Assembly: GCF_002929275.1 (NCBI RefSeq)
Contig: NZ_PJIK01000010.1
Coordinates: forward strand, 1-64,000
Direction: 5' to 3'
Source: Arthrobacter sp. ZGTC131
Lineage (GTDB): Bacteria > Actinomycetota > Actinomycetes > Actinomycetales > Micrococcaceae
Length of the DNA stretch: 64,000 nucleotides
Shown here: piece by piece, positions 1 to 7,789 of the stretch
How positions within the stretch are numbered: the stretch's first letter is position 1
Layout of the letters: each line of letters begins with the position of its first letter
Translations under genes and position numbers: made by a program
Notes under the pieces: model-generated
The model's input: the letters and a program-made list of their open reading frames with translations, nothing else
Told to the model about the DNA's origin: nothing
Database searches by the model: none

Positions 1-86
1 GTCACCCCGTCCTCGGTGGTGATCCGGAGGGTCACGAAGTTACGGGACGGGCTCGTCACGAACACTTCCGCAGCAATGATTTTCAC
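1..86 (-). CDS. manD: D-mannonate dehydratase, ManD/enolase type (partial, N-terminus only)
   Basis: Only the first 28 codons lie in the window; the gene runs off the left edge. Reading from the GTG at 84-86 the protein begins [20 protein letters not shown], which matches the N-terminal capping domain of ManD-type mannonate dehydratases of the enolase superfamily. These enzymes dehydrate D-mannonate to 2-keto-3-deoxygluconate. An AAGGA ribosome site sits 7 nt before the GTG. It follows uidB by 60 nt on the same strand and would be the third gene of the uidA-uidB-manD unit. It supplies the step after UxuB, in place of the unrelated UxuA of E. coli. The family call rests on 28 residues plus context, and another acid-sugar dehydratase of the same superfamily is possible. 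Confidence 0.75.
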   Translation of the reverse strand, partial: MKIIAAEVFVTSPSRNFVTLRITTEDGV

Positions 87-146
87 AACAGGTCCTTTCG
101 GAGGGACTGGTTCAGGGGTTTAGAGTTCGGGGTTCGGCGGGCAGGG

Positions 147-1583
147 TCAGTTGGCGGGCGCGGCGAGCGACTTCGCCGAAGTGGCCGTTCCGGTGCCGTC
201 TGCGTTGGCCTCGGATTGCCCGCCGGCGGCACCGGACGTTTTGGGGGCATCGCCGCTTACCCGGCGTGCCGTGATCTCGGCGAGGATCGTGGCGTGCATC
301 GCGTCCGTGAGTTTGTACTTGGACATCACCAGCACGGCGAGGATGGTCATGACCGCGGGCAGGGCGCCGGCGGCCACCTGGATGCCGAAGATGGCCTCCG
401 CTGACTGCGCCGCGCCGGACTTGTAGCCGCCCAGTGCCAGCGCGTAGGCGGCAAGTGCGCCGCCCACGGCCTGGCCGGTCTTGCGGGTGAAGGAGAACAG
501 GGCGTAGGTGATGCCTTCGGTGCGGACGCCGGTCTTCCATTCGCCGTATTCCACGGTGTCCGCTTCAAGGGCCCACACCACGATGTTTACCGCGAGCACA
601 CCCATCAGGCTCAGCACCAGGCCGGCAAATCCGATCCACACCTGGCTGGCGGGGGTGAGGAAAATGACGGTGCCGCCGACCACCGTGAGGAGGGCGGAGT
701 AGATGTAGACCTTCTTCTTGCCCAAGTTCCGGACCAGCCTCGGCATGAAGCCCGCCAGCACGAAAGTCAGGACCAGCTGCGTAATGGAGAGCACCGGGTA
801 GAGGTCCAGCCGGTGCAGCACGTCCCGCAGGTAGTACAGCTGCACGGACGTCAGGGCGAGGTAGCCGGTCAGGAAGAAGAAGGAGCTCAGGCACAGCATC
901 AGCAGGGGCTTGTTCCCCTTGAGTGTGTCCATGCTCTGCTTGAAGGTGACGTTGGGAACGGCACGGTGCACGCGTTCCTTGGCTGTCAACACGGTGAAGA
1001 AGTAGAGCGCCGCCCCGATCACCACAAAGACCAGGGTGATGGTGGTGAAGGTTCCCTGGAGGTCGGCCCCCGGCTTGATCAGCGGCGCCACAAAAATGCC
1101 AAGGGCGGAGCCCACCAGCAGGGCGCCGATCATGCGGGCCGACCCGAGCTTGGCCCGCTCCCCCGGGTCCTGGGTCATGGCTCCGGCTAGCGAACCGTAA
1201 GGAATGTTGACCAGGCTGTAGGCGAGACCCAGGGCCGCGTACGTGACGTAGGCGTACAGCAGGGTACCCGTTTCGCCGATCTGCGGAACGGAGAAGGTGG
1301 CCACGCTGAGCAGGAGCAGCGGGATCGAACCGAACATGATGAAGGGGCGGAACTTGCCGAACCGCTTGCTGAAGGCCCGGTCTACCACCCGCCCCGCAAA
1401 GACGTCGGCGAAGGCGTCGAAGATCCGGACCGCAAGCAGCAGTGTGCCTGCGGCGGCCGCCGAAATGCCGGCCACGTCCGTGTAGTAGACGAGCAGGAAC
1501 ATGGTTGCCGTGGTGAAGGCCAGGTTATTGGCGGCGTCGCCGGCGCCATAGCCGATGATGCTCAGCTTGTTCAGCTTTTTCAT
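147..1583 (-). CDS. uidB: Glucuronide:cation symporter (GPH family of MFS)
   Basis: This is a 478-residue, roughly 12-helix inner-membrane carrier of the glycoside-pentoside-hexuronide family. The sequence follows E. coli UidB/GusB closely in motifs such as GYGAGDAANNLAF, FLLVYYTDVAG, RIFDAFADVFAGRVVD, KFRPFIMFG and YSLVNIPYGSLAGAMTQ. It would import intact beta-glucuronides with protons or sodium for hydrolysis by UidA in the cytoplasm. It starts 52 nt after uidA with a good AAAGGAG site. A short hairpin (GCCGGC-CTGA-GCCGGC, 1605-1620) lies between the two genes and may tune mRNA stability. The C-terminal ~40 residues are Ala/Gly/Thr-rich and probably a disordered cytoplasmic tail. Family is secure; the glucuronide substrate is inferred from similarity and from the adjacent uidA. 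Confidence 0.9.
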   Translation of the reverse strand: MKKLNKLSIIGYGAGDAANNLAFTTATMFLLVYYTDVAGISAAAAGTLLLAVRIFDAFADVFAGRVVDRAFSKRFGKFRPFIMFGSIPLLLLSVATFSVPQIGETGTLLYAYVTYAALGLAYSLVNIPYGSLAGAMTQDPGERAKLGSARMIGALLVGSALGIFVAPLIKPGADLQGTFTTITLVFVVIGAALYFFTVLTAKERVHRAVPNVTFKQSMDTLKGNKPLLMLCLSSFFFLTGYLALTSVQLYYLRDVLHRLDLYPVLSITQLVLTFVLAGFMPRLVRNLGKKKVYIYSALLTVVGGTVIFLTPASQVWIGFAGLVLSLMGVLAVNIVVWALEADTVEYGEWKTGVRTEGITYALFSFTRKTGQAVGGALAAYALALGGYKSGAAQSAEAIFGIQVAAGALPAVMTILAVLVMSKYKLTDAMHATILAEITARRVSGDAPKTSGAAGGQSEANADGTGTATSAKSLAAPAN

Positions 1584-1635
1584 GCGTGGGCTCCTTTACC
1601 CGGGGCCGGCCTGAGCCGGCGAAAATGGTGAAACG

Positions 1636-3459
1636 CTAGGGTGCGGTAATTTTTTTGTCGCTGCCGCTCTTGACTCCGGCGAGCGCGGTCCAGCGCTGGC
1701 GGAGCGCGAAGGCGGCGGGCTTGGGGCGGCGGTCGCGGGTGAAGACACCCTTTTTGTTGCCGTCAACGCGCATGATCCCGTTGGAGGTCTGGAAGTCCGC
1801 GAAGTTCCAGACCTGCTCGCCCACCATGGCATCGACGCGGTCGAACACGCGGTGGTACATGGCCAGGAAGGCGGCCTGGTATTCCTCGCTCCAGGGCTGT
1901 TGGTAAATCGAGTGGAAGCCGGGCATGGTGTCCGGCCCGTACTCGGTCATGATCATGGGCTTGCCGTACTTGGCTTCCCATTCCCGCAGCTCCTTTTCCA
2001 GGACCTGCTCCGCTGTTTCCAGGTCCCCGTTGTTCAGGTACCAGCCGTAGTAGCGGTTGAGCATGATGACGTCGAACAGGTCGCCCAGCAGTTCCTTGTC
2101 CGGAGTGTCGAACATGACGTTGACGTAGCCCACGGGACGGGTCGGGTCCAGCTGCCGGGTAAGTTCGGCCAGCGGCTGGAAGTATTCGCGGGCGCCTTCC
2201 TCCGAGCCGTTGGGCTCATTGGCGATGGACCAGATCACCACCGAGGGGTGGTTCTTGTCGCGGGCGATGAGTTCCGCGATGGCCTGCCGGTGGTTCGCGG
2301 CGGTGTTAGCGTCCACCCCGCCGTCGACGTACGTCTTTTTGGCGATGCCACCGAAGACGGCGCCGAAGCCGAGGTGTAGCCCCACTGCGGCGGTTTCGTC
2401 GATCACCACGATGCCGTGGCGGTCCGCGAACTCCATGACCTCCTCGGCGTACGGGTAGTGTGACGTGCGGAACGAGTTGGCGCCCACCCAGTCCAGAAGC
2501 TGGAAATCGTTGACCATCTGGGCGTTGCTGTGGCCCTTGCCGATCGCCACATGGTCCTCGTGCATGCCGAAGCCGGTGAAGTAGAAGGGTTCCCCGTTGA
2601 TGAGGAATTCCTTGCCGCTGACCTCAACGGTCCGCACGCCCACCGGCAGGGTGTACGTGTCCTGCAGGCTGCCGCCGTCGTGAATTTCAGCCGTCAGGCT
2701 GTACAGGTACGCCGCGCCGGGCTTCCAGAGCACGACGTCGCTGATCGCCAGGGCGCCGTCGGCGCCTTCTGCCGTGGCGACTTCGGTGCCGTCAGCATCC
2801 TTGAGCGAAACGGTCACCGTTTCGCTGCCGCTGCCGCCGGTGGTCGCAATCGTGTAGTCCACGGTGCCGGTGGAGCCTTCGAAACCGGTCACGACGGTGA
2901 TGTCATCGACCGTGACGGCGGGTGTGCTGTAGAGCCAGACGCTGCGGTGCAGCCCGGCGTAGTTGTAGAAGTCGTGGAGGTAGCTCTGCTGCCTGCGGCC
3001 GTCCTCGGTGACAGTGATGCTGCCCGGCGGGATGGTGGCCTGGGTGAGTTCGTTGTTCACAGAGATCGTGAGCCGGAAAGCCTGCCCCGGGGTGACGTGG
3101 TCCGTGATGTCGGCACTGAAGGGCATGTAGCCGCCGGTGTGCTCGGCGACCAGGACATCGTTTACCCAGACCATGCCCTCGTGGGTGGCGGAGTCGAGGC
3201 GGACGTGGATCCGCTCCCCGGCCCAGCCGCGGGGAACCCGCACTTCGCGCTGGTACCAGACGTAGCCCACGTGGTCGCGGATGGCCTTGTCCGGGAAGAC
3301 GTCGTTGTAGCTGGCCGGAACACCCATTTCGAGACTGGTCTCCAGCGGAGCCTTAAACCATTCCTGCCGGTGGCCCGCGCGGTCGAAGTCCACCTGGAAG
3401 CGGTAGAGGCCGTCGAGGTTGACCATTTCACGGGTTTCGTTTGCCTGGGGCTTGAGCAT
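1636..3459 (-). CDS. uidA: Beta-glucuronidase (GH2)
   Basis: This 607-residue cytoplasmic GH2 enzyme (E. coli UidA has 603) hydrolyses beta-D-glucuronides to glucuronate plus aglycone. It aligns with E. coli UidA along its whole length: sugar-binding domain to about residue 180, immunoglobulin-like domain to about 275, then the TIM barrel. The acid/base is Glu415 in SIANEPNG, the nucleophile Glu506 in MTEYGPD, and the carboxylate-reading N-x-K motif is at 568-570 (NKKG). Residues 361-385 form a loop of about the E. coli loop-1 length, the type that favours small glucuronides. The open frame continues upstream to 3867, but homology begins at MLKPQANETRE, with an AAGGAC site 9 nt before that ATG, so 3459 was chosen. 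It has its own promoter and operator and leads the uidA-uidB-manD unit. Confidence 0.96.
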   Translation of the reverse strand: MLKPQANETREMVNLDGLYRFQVDFDRAGHRQEWFKAPLETSLEMGVPASYNDVFPDKAIRDHVGYVWYQREVRVPRGWAGERIHVRLDSATHEGMVWVNDVLVAEHTGGYMPFSADITDHVTPGQAFRLTISVNNELTQATIPPGSITVTEDGRRQQSYLHDFYNYAGLHRSVWLYSTPAVTVDDITVVTGFEGSTGTVDYTIATTGGSGSETVTVSLKDADGTEVATAEGADGALAISDVVLWKPGAAYLYSLTAEIHDGGSLQDTYTLPVGVRTVEVSGKEFLINGEPFYFTGFGMHEDHVAIGKGHSNAQMVNDFQLLDWVGANSFRTSHYPYAEEVMEFADRHGIVVIDETAAVGLHLGFGAVFGGIAKKTYVDGGVDANTAANHRQAIAELIARDKNHPSVVIWSIANEPNGSEEGAREYFQPLAELTRQLDPTRPVGYVNVMFDTPDKELLGDLFDVIMLNRYYGWYLNNGDLETAEQVLEKELREWEAKYGKPMIMTEYGPDTMPGFHSIYQQPWSEEYQAAFLAMYHRVFDRVDAMVGEQVWNFADFQTSNGIMRVDGNKKGVFTRDRRPKPAAFALRQRWTALAGVKSGSDKKITAP

Positions 3460-3547
3460 TTTGACGAAGTCCTTACGCGTCTTTGCGGGTTTGAGCCGGG
3501 AGGAGAATCTTGGGGGCGGGGGTGCCGCCGGTCTTGCTCTTGTTGTA

Positions 3548-3585
3548 AGCCTAATCACTTGGCAATCATTTGGCAAGCGGTTGCC
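3548..3585 (-). promoter_or_regulatory. uidA promoter with LacI-type operator over the -35 box
   Basis: On the minus strand the -35 TTGCCA (3571-3576) and -10 TAGGCT (3548-3553) are separated by exactly 17 nt. The dyad GGCAAGCGGTTGCC (3572-3585) overlaps the -35, so a bound LacI repressor should block polymerase. The predicted leader is about 80 nt. The operator matches those at 6545, 15202, 15279 and 17301. Confidence 0.7.
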
Positions 3586-3612
3586 ATTATTTTTGTTGAA
3601 GTTTTCATTAAA

Positions 3613-3655
3613 CGCTGCTGCCCGGCTCTCCGCGATCGGGAGCCGGGCAGCAGCG
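3613..3655 (-). terminator. Terminator of the uxaC-uxuB transcript
   Basis: A perfect 16-bp stem (3613-3628 pairs with 3640-3655) with an 11-nt loop begins 15 nt after the uxuB stop codon. On the minus strand it is followed by TTTAAT. It separates uxaC-uxuB from uidA, which has its own promoter just downstream. Confidence 0.85.
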
Positions 3656-3670
3656 CATGCACGAAGGACG

Positions 3671-5110
3671 TTACGGGGAGACAGCCGGCTCCCCGAACGT
3701 TCCGCACAGGTCTTCAATGAGGTCCACGACGGCGGCGTCCCCGGCCAGCGCCGGATCCACCAGGGCCAGCAGGGCACGGATCCGCTCAGGCCCGCCGAGC
3801 TGGTTGGCCGCGGCCACCTCGGCCGCCAGCGGGTCTTGGAACGCTGTGGCGGCAGCGCTGTAATCAATCCAGGCAGAAATCATGAGCGCCGCGGCCCAAC
3901 CTGACCTGCCTTCGGCACGCTCGGCCTGCAGCACCGGAACGGCGCGCATCCGCAGCTTGGTGCTGCCGTCCATCGCGATCTGGGCGAGGTGGTGGGCAAT
4001 CCGGGCGTTGCTGAATCGTGCCAGCAGGGCGGCACGGTAGGCCGGGATCCGGAGCTCCCCAGCGTTTCCGTCCGGGCCGGAAAGGTTCGCCTCCGCCTCA
4101 TCCCAGAACTTTTCCACGGCCTGCAGGCACAGCGGGTCCGCCAAGGCCTGCGCCACGGTGGTGTGGCCTCGGAGCTGACCGGCGTAGGCCAGCAGCGAGT
4201 GCGCGCCGTTCAGGAGCCAGAGTTTGCGGTTCTCGTACGGCTCGATGTCCGCCACGAACACGGCCCCGGCGTCTTCCCAGCGCGGCCTTCCGGCCGGGAA
4301 CTCCCCGCTTAGCACCCAGTTGGCGAACGGTTCGGCCACCACCGGCGAGTTGTCGCGGTAGCCGCAAGCCGCCTGAACGGCGGCAACGTCGTTATCCGTG
4401 GTGCGCGGAGTGATCCTGTCCACCGAGGTGCTGACGAAGCTGATGTTGGCGTCGATCCAGCCGGCCAGGCCGGCGTCCCAGGCCCCGGCCAGGCCAACCA
4501 CGGCGTTGTGCGCCACGGTGCCGTTGTTGGAAAGGTTGTCGCAGCAGACCACCGCCAGCGGCCCGGCCCCGGCAGCCCGGCGGGCGGCGAGGGCCAGCAC
4601 CAGCCGGCCCAGCGGCGTCGTCGGATTTCCACTGCCTGACGCCAGCAGCGCAAGGTCGGCAACGACGTCGGACGCCGTCCTGTCGAGGTGCCCGTCGGCG
4701 CCGAGCCGGTAGGCGGCTTCGGTGATGGTCAGGGTGATGACGGCGGTGGCGGGAGCGGCAACCAGCTCCGCCAGCCGCTGCACCTCGGCGCCGTCCACGG
4801 CCTCAACGATGCTGCTGACAACGGTGAAGGAGTCTCCGCCGTCGGCCCTTTCCACCAGGGTGAACAGCCCCTCCTGATCGGCCAGGGCCAGCGCGGCGTC
4901 CGGGCGCCGGCCGGTGAAGGCGGCGATGCCCCAGTCCGCGGCGTCGGCCGACTGGTGGGTGTACCAGGCCTGGTGCGAGCGGTGGAAGGCGCCGAGCCCC
5001 AGGTGGACGATCCGCACGGGTGCCTTGGTGGCCGGGCGCAGGCGGCGGCTAAGTGGCGGAAGTTCCACGGCTGGTTCTGCCGCTTGGGCATTTTGCAGTT
5101 CGGTGCTCAC
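3671..5110 (-). CDS. uxuB: D-fructuronate reductase (mannitol dehydrogenase family)
   Basis: This 479-residue polyol/hexuronate dehydrogenase interconverts D-fructuronate and D-mannonate with NAD(H) in the cytoplasm. The N-terminal Rossmann motif HLGLGAFHRSHQAWYTH, the SVDRITPRTTDND segment and the KLWLLNGAHSLLAY helix are characteristic of the UxuB/UxaB/MtlD long-chain mannitol dehydrogenase family. The start is GTG at 5108-5110 and overlaps the uxaC stop in GTGA, so the two genes are translationally coupled. UxaC makes fructuronate (or tagaturonate) and this enzyme takes the next step, followed by ManD. Mannitol dehydrogenase is the main alternative in the family, but coupling to uxaC in a glucuronide cluster argues for fructuronate reductase. 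A strong terminator follows. Confidence 0.88.
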   Translation of the reverse strand: MSTELQNAQAAEPAVELPPLSRRLRPATKAPVRIVHLGLGAFHRSHQAWYTHQSADAADWGIAAFTGRRPDAALALADQEGLFTLVERADGGDSFTVVSSIVEAVDGAEVQRLAELVAAPATAVITLTITEAAYRLGADGHLDRTASDVVADLALLASGSGNPTTPLGRLVLALAARRAAGAGPLAVVCCDNLSNNGTVAHNAVVGLAGAWDAGLAGWIDANISFVSTSVDRITPRTTDNDVAAVQAACGYRDNSPVVAEPFANWVLSGEFPAGRPRWEDAGAVFVADIEPYENRKLWLLNGAHSLLAYAGQLRGHTTVAQALADPLCLQAVEKFWDEAEANLSGPDGNAGELRIPAYRAALLARFSNARIAHHLAQIAMDGSTKLRMRAVPVLQAERAEGRSGWAAALMISAWIDYSAAATAFQDPLAAEVAAANQLGGPERIRALLALVDPALAGDAAVVDLIEDLCGTFGEPAVSP

Positions 5111-6513
5111 AGTTTGAAGACCCTTCGGGGCGAGCCGTCGACGAGGTCGACGATCAGTTCATGGGCGCGGTCCTCGCTGACGCGGTGCTCGGCCACAAGC
5201 CGGGCCAGGAAGGAGGCCTCGATCCGGCGGGACGCATCGTGCCGTGCCGGGATGGAGCAGAAGGCGCGGGTGTCGTCGATGAAGCCGGACGAGCGGGAGA
5301 AACCGGCGGTCTCGGTGACGGCCGAGCGGAAGCGCAGCATGGCGTCCGGTGCGTCCAGGAACCACCACGGGGCGCCGAGGTAGACGGACGGGTAGAAGCC
5401 TGCCAGCGGCGCGAGTTCGCGGGAGAAGACGGTCTCGTCCAGGGTGAAGAGCACCAGGTGGAAATTCTTGGCCGTGCCGAAGTCCTGCAGCAGCGGGCGG
5501 ATCGCCTCGGTGTAGTTGACGGCGAACGGGATGTCGTGGCCCGTGTCGGCGCCAAAGGCGTTGAAGGTGGGTTCGTGGTGGTTGCGGTACGACCCCGGGT
5601 GGATGGTCATCACCAGGCCGTCCTCCACGGACATCCGCGCCATCTGGTACATCATGTGGGCTTCGAAGTCCTCGCGGTCCTGCGCCGTGGCCTGGCCCGA
5701 GCGGGCCCGGTCGAACAGCTTCGCCGCATCGCCGACGTCGAGCTTCAGCGTTGCGGGAGTGCGGACGCCGTGGTCGGCAGAGACTGCGCCGTGTTCCACG
5801 AAATAACGACGCCGGTTTTCCAGGGCAGTGATGTAGCCGGCGTAGCCGGTGGCGCCGTCGCCCGCTGCCGCGATGAGCCGGTCAACGTTCGCGGACCATG
5901 TGGGGTGCGCGATGTTCAGGTAGGCGTCCGGGCGGAAGGTGGGCAGGACCCGCCCGTGGAACGTGGGGTCCTCGGCGATCGCCTTGTGGCTGGCGAGGCT
6001 GTCCAAGGGGTCGTCCGTGGTGGCCAGTACCTCGATGTTGAAGTCCTTGAAGAGCTGGCGGGGCCGGAAACCGGGCTCCAGCAGCTTGGCCGAAATGGCA
6101 TCGTAGCTGGCATCGGCGGTTTCTGCGCTGATCTCCTGCTGGAGGCCGAAGACGCTGTCGAATTGGGTGCGGAGCCAGTAGCCGGAGGCGGTGCCCTCGA
6201 ACAGCGGCCAGGCTTGGCAGAACTCGCGCCACACGGTGCGGGAGTCCGGTGCCGAGCCATTCGAGCCGCGCAGCCGGTCCAGCGGGACGCCGCTGGCGTG
6301 GATCAGGCGGGTGACGTAGTGGTCCGGGCTGACCAGCAGCGCTGCCGGGTCCGGGAAGGGGGTGTTGTGCTCGATGACTGCGGCGTCAACGTGCCCGTGC
6401 GGGGAAATGATGGGCAGGTCCTGGACGCGCTGCAGGAGGTCGCGCGCAATGCTGCGCGTTCCGGGATCCGCGGGCAGGAGCCGGTCTGGGTTGGCTGCAA
6501 TCGACTGTGACAT
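5107..6513 (-). CDS. uxaC: Glucuronate isomerase
   Basis: This 468-residue cytoplasmic isomerase converts D-glucuronate to D-fructuronate, the first step after UidA releases the sugar acid. It has the UxaC hallmarks: the N-terminal metal-site segment LPIISPHGHVDA, the VTRLIHASGVPL segment, WREFCQAWPLFEGT and the C-terminal GFIDDTRAFCSIPARHD. Length is normal for the family. It is the first gene of the uxaC-uxuB unit. The ATG at 6511-6513 has no clear ribosome site but lies 6 nt after a possible -10 box (GACCAT), so the message may be nearly leaderless. Its promoter region carries an operator shared with the rest of the regulon. Confidence 0.95.
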   Translation of the reverse strand: MSQSIAANPDRLLPADPGTRSIARDLLQRVQDLPIISPHGHVDAAVIEHNTPFPDPAALLVSPDHYVTRLIHASGVPLDRLRGSNGSAPDSRTVWREFCQAWPLFEGTASGYWLRTQFDSVFGLQQEISAETADASYDAISAKLLEPGFRPRQLFKDFNIEVLATTDDPLDSLASHKAIAEDPTFHGRVLPTFRPDAYLNIAHPTWSANVDRLIAAAGDGATGYAGYITALENRRRYFVEHGAVSADHGVRTPATLKLDVGDAAKLFDRARSGQATAQDREDFEAHMMYQMARMSVEDGLVMTIHPGSYRNHHEPTFNAFGADTGHDIPFAVNYTEAIRPLLQDFGTAKNFHLVLFTLDETVFSRELAPLAGFYPSVYLGAPWWFLDAPDAMLRFRSAVTETAGFSRSSGFIDDTRAFCSIPARHDASRRIEASFLARLVAEHRVSEDRAHELIVDLVDGSPRRVFKL

Positions 6514-6519
6514 AGCTCA

Positions 6520-6558
6520 ATGGTCGGGCCTGCCGCAGGCTTTTGTCAACCGGTTGCC
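6520..6558 (-). promoter_or_regulatory. uxaC operator and probable promoter
   Basis: The dyad GTCAACCGGTTGCC lies at 6545-6558. On the minus strand its half-site supplies a consensus -35 TTGACA (6544-6549), followed after 18 nt by a weak -10 GACCAT (6520-6525). The operator is clear. The -10 is weak and would put the start of transcription almost on the uxaC ATG. Confidence 0.55.
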
Positions 6559-6599
6559 ATAAATTGCCATCCGGGTTGCGGCGAAAGTGCTCGGTACGG

Positions 6600-7661
6600 T
6601 TACCCCTCGGGCAGCAATCGTCCGCTCGAGCCCCGCAGCACGAGCTCCGTTTCGACGCGCAGCGTCGCGGCAGGCTCCCCCGTGCCATGCAGGAGATCAA
6701 GCAGCAGAGTGGCAGCGCCCGAGCCGCATTCCCCCAGCGGCGAGCGCACGGTGGTGAGCGGAGGCGTGGTGAAATCCGCCCCGAAAATGTCGTCGAACCC
6801 CACAATGCTGATCTGGTCCGGCACCACCATCCCGGCGGCCTGGAGTTCCTGCATGAGACCGATCGCCAGGAGGTCGTTGTAGGTCAGCACTGCCGTGGCA
6901 CCGCTGGCCCGGACGTCGCGTGCCACCTGCCTGCCGCCGTCGACCGTAGGTTTGGTGGATTCCAGCCGTACGGCCTCCAGCCGGGACCACTCGCAGGCGG
7001 CCTGCACGCCTTCCCAGCGGCGGGCGGACATCCAGGACTGAGCTGGTCCGGCAACAAAGGCAACTTTTGTGTGGCCGTTGGCGGCCAGGCTGCGGACGGC
7101 CTCGCTGATGCCCTTGTTCACGTCGGGAACAACACATGGCACGCCGTCGACCTCGCGGTTGATGACCACCACGGGTTTGTCCCGGGCGAGCGTCCGGATG
7201 TCGTCGTCGTCCATGCGCGGGCTGGCCAAGATGAGGCCGTCAACGGTGGCCATCATCCGGCGGGCGGCGGTCAGCTCGGTGACCGCTGACTCGGCGGACT
7301 CGGCCAGCACCAGGGTGTAGTCCCGGACCGTGGCGGTGGTCTCCGCTCCGCGGATGATGTCGAAGAACGTGGGGTTGGTAATGTCCGCGACGATCAGCCC
7401 GAAGGTGTTGGTGCGCCCGGTGGGGAGCGCCCGGGCGAACGGATTGACCTGGTAGTTCAGCTCGGCGGCGGCATCCTCGATGAGCTTCTGCGTCTTGGCG
7501 CTGACCCTGCCCGGCTTGCTGAGGGCCCGGGAAACCGTGGACGGATTGACGCCGGCAACCTTGGCAATGTCGTAGATAGTGGCATTGGGCTTGCCGTCCC
7601 GGGCGTGCTTTTTGGCTGGCGCTCTTGTTGCGGCAACATCGGGCGTTCTGGGTTCAGTCAC
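6600..7661 (-). CDS. LacI-family transcriptional regulator of the uronide genes
   Basis: This 353-residue LacI-family repressor has a helix-turn-helix near residues 26-50 (ATIYDIAKVAGVNPSTVSRA) and hinge RVSAKTQKLIEDAAAELNY. A periplasmic-binding-protein-like effector domain follows, with NTFGLIVADITNPTFFDIIR and the C-terminal IVGFDDIFGADFTTPPLTTV. The start is GTG at 7659-7661 after an Asn/Thr-free, Arg/Lys-rich leader. It lies immediately upstream of uxaC on the same strand and is the obvious candidate to bind the GGCAACCGGTTGCC-like operators at uxaC and uidA. The inducer is unknown, with fructuronate or glucuronate plausible by analogy with uronate regulators. Its reading head resembles that of the regulator at 17424, so the two may read the same sites. 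Confidence 0.88.
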   Translation of the reverse strand: MTEPRTPDVAATRAPAKKHARDGKPNATIYDIAKVAGVNPSTVSRALSKPGRVSAKTQKLIEDAAAELNYQVNPFARALPTGRTNTFGLIVADITNPTFFDIIRGAETTATVRDYTLVLAESAESAVTELTAARRMMATVDGLILASPRMDDDDIRTLARDKPVVVINREVDGVPCVVPDVNKGISEAVRSLAANGHTKVAFVAGPAQSWMSARRWEGVQAACEWSRLEAVRLESTKPTVDGGRQVARDVRASGATAVLTYNDLLAIGLMQELQAAGMVVPDQISIVGFDDIFGADFTTPPLTTVRSPLGECGSGAATLLLDLLHGTGEPAATLRVETELVLRGSSGRLLPEG

Positions 7662-7697
7662 CGCCCCATCCTAACGATGAATCAACCCAACTAGCTC

Positions 7698-7739
7698 GCA
7701 GTTAATGCCGTTTTGAGGGCTCAAAACGGCATTAACTGC
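7698..7739. repeat. Perfect 20-bp inverted repeat with 2-nt loop
   Basis: Positions 7698-7717 pair perfectly with 7720-7739, leaving only GG between the arms. It lies between the 3' end of the Gfo/Idh gene (stop at 7790) and the start of the LacI gene (7661). Neither side has a T-run. It could act as a cruciform-forming terminator, a protein site or one copy of a dispersed palindromic repeat. The arms are notably AT-richer (GTTAATGCCGTTTTGAG) than the flanking DNA. Confidence 0.85.
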
Positions 7740-7789
7740 TACTCAGTTGGCCAGCGGTTGCCGGGCAGGCGTGCTTGCCGGCGGCGTTG

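Noticed and set aside
3460-3867. N-terminal extension of uidA
   Set aside because: It would cross the promoter, operator and the uxaC-uxuB terminator, and lacks similarity to beta-glucuronidase. The ATG at 3459 matches the family start.
5053-6510. 485-residue open frame on the plus strand
   Set aside because: Antisense to uxaC; no homology-like motifs; a GC-rich shadow.
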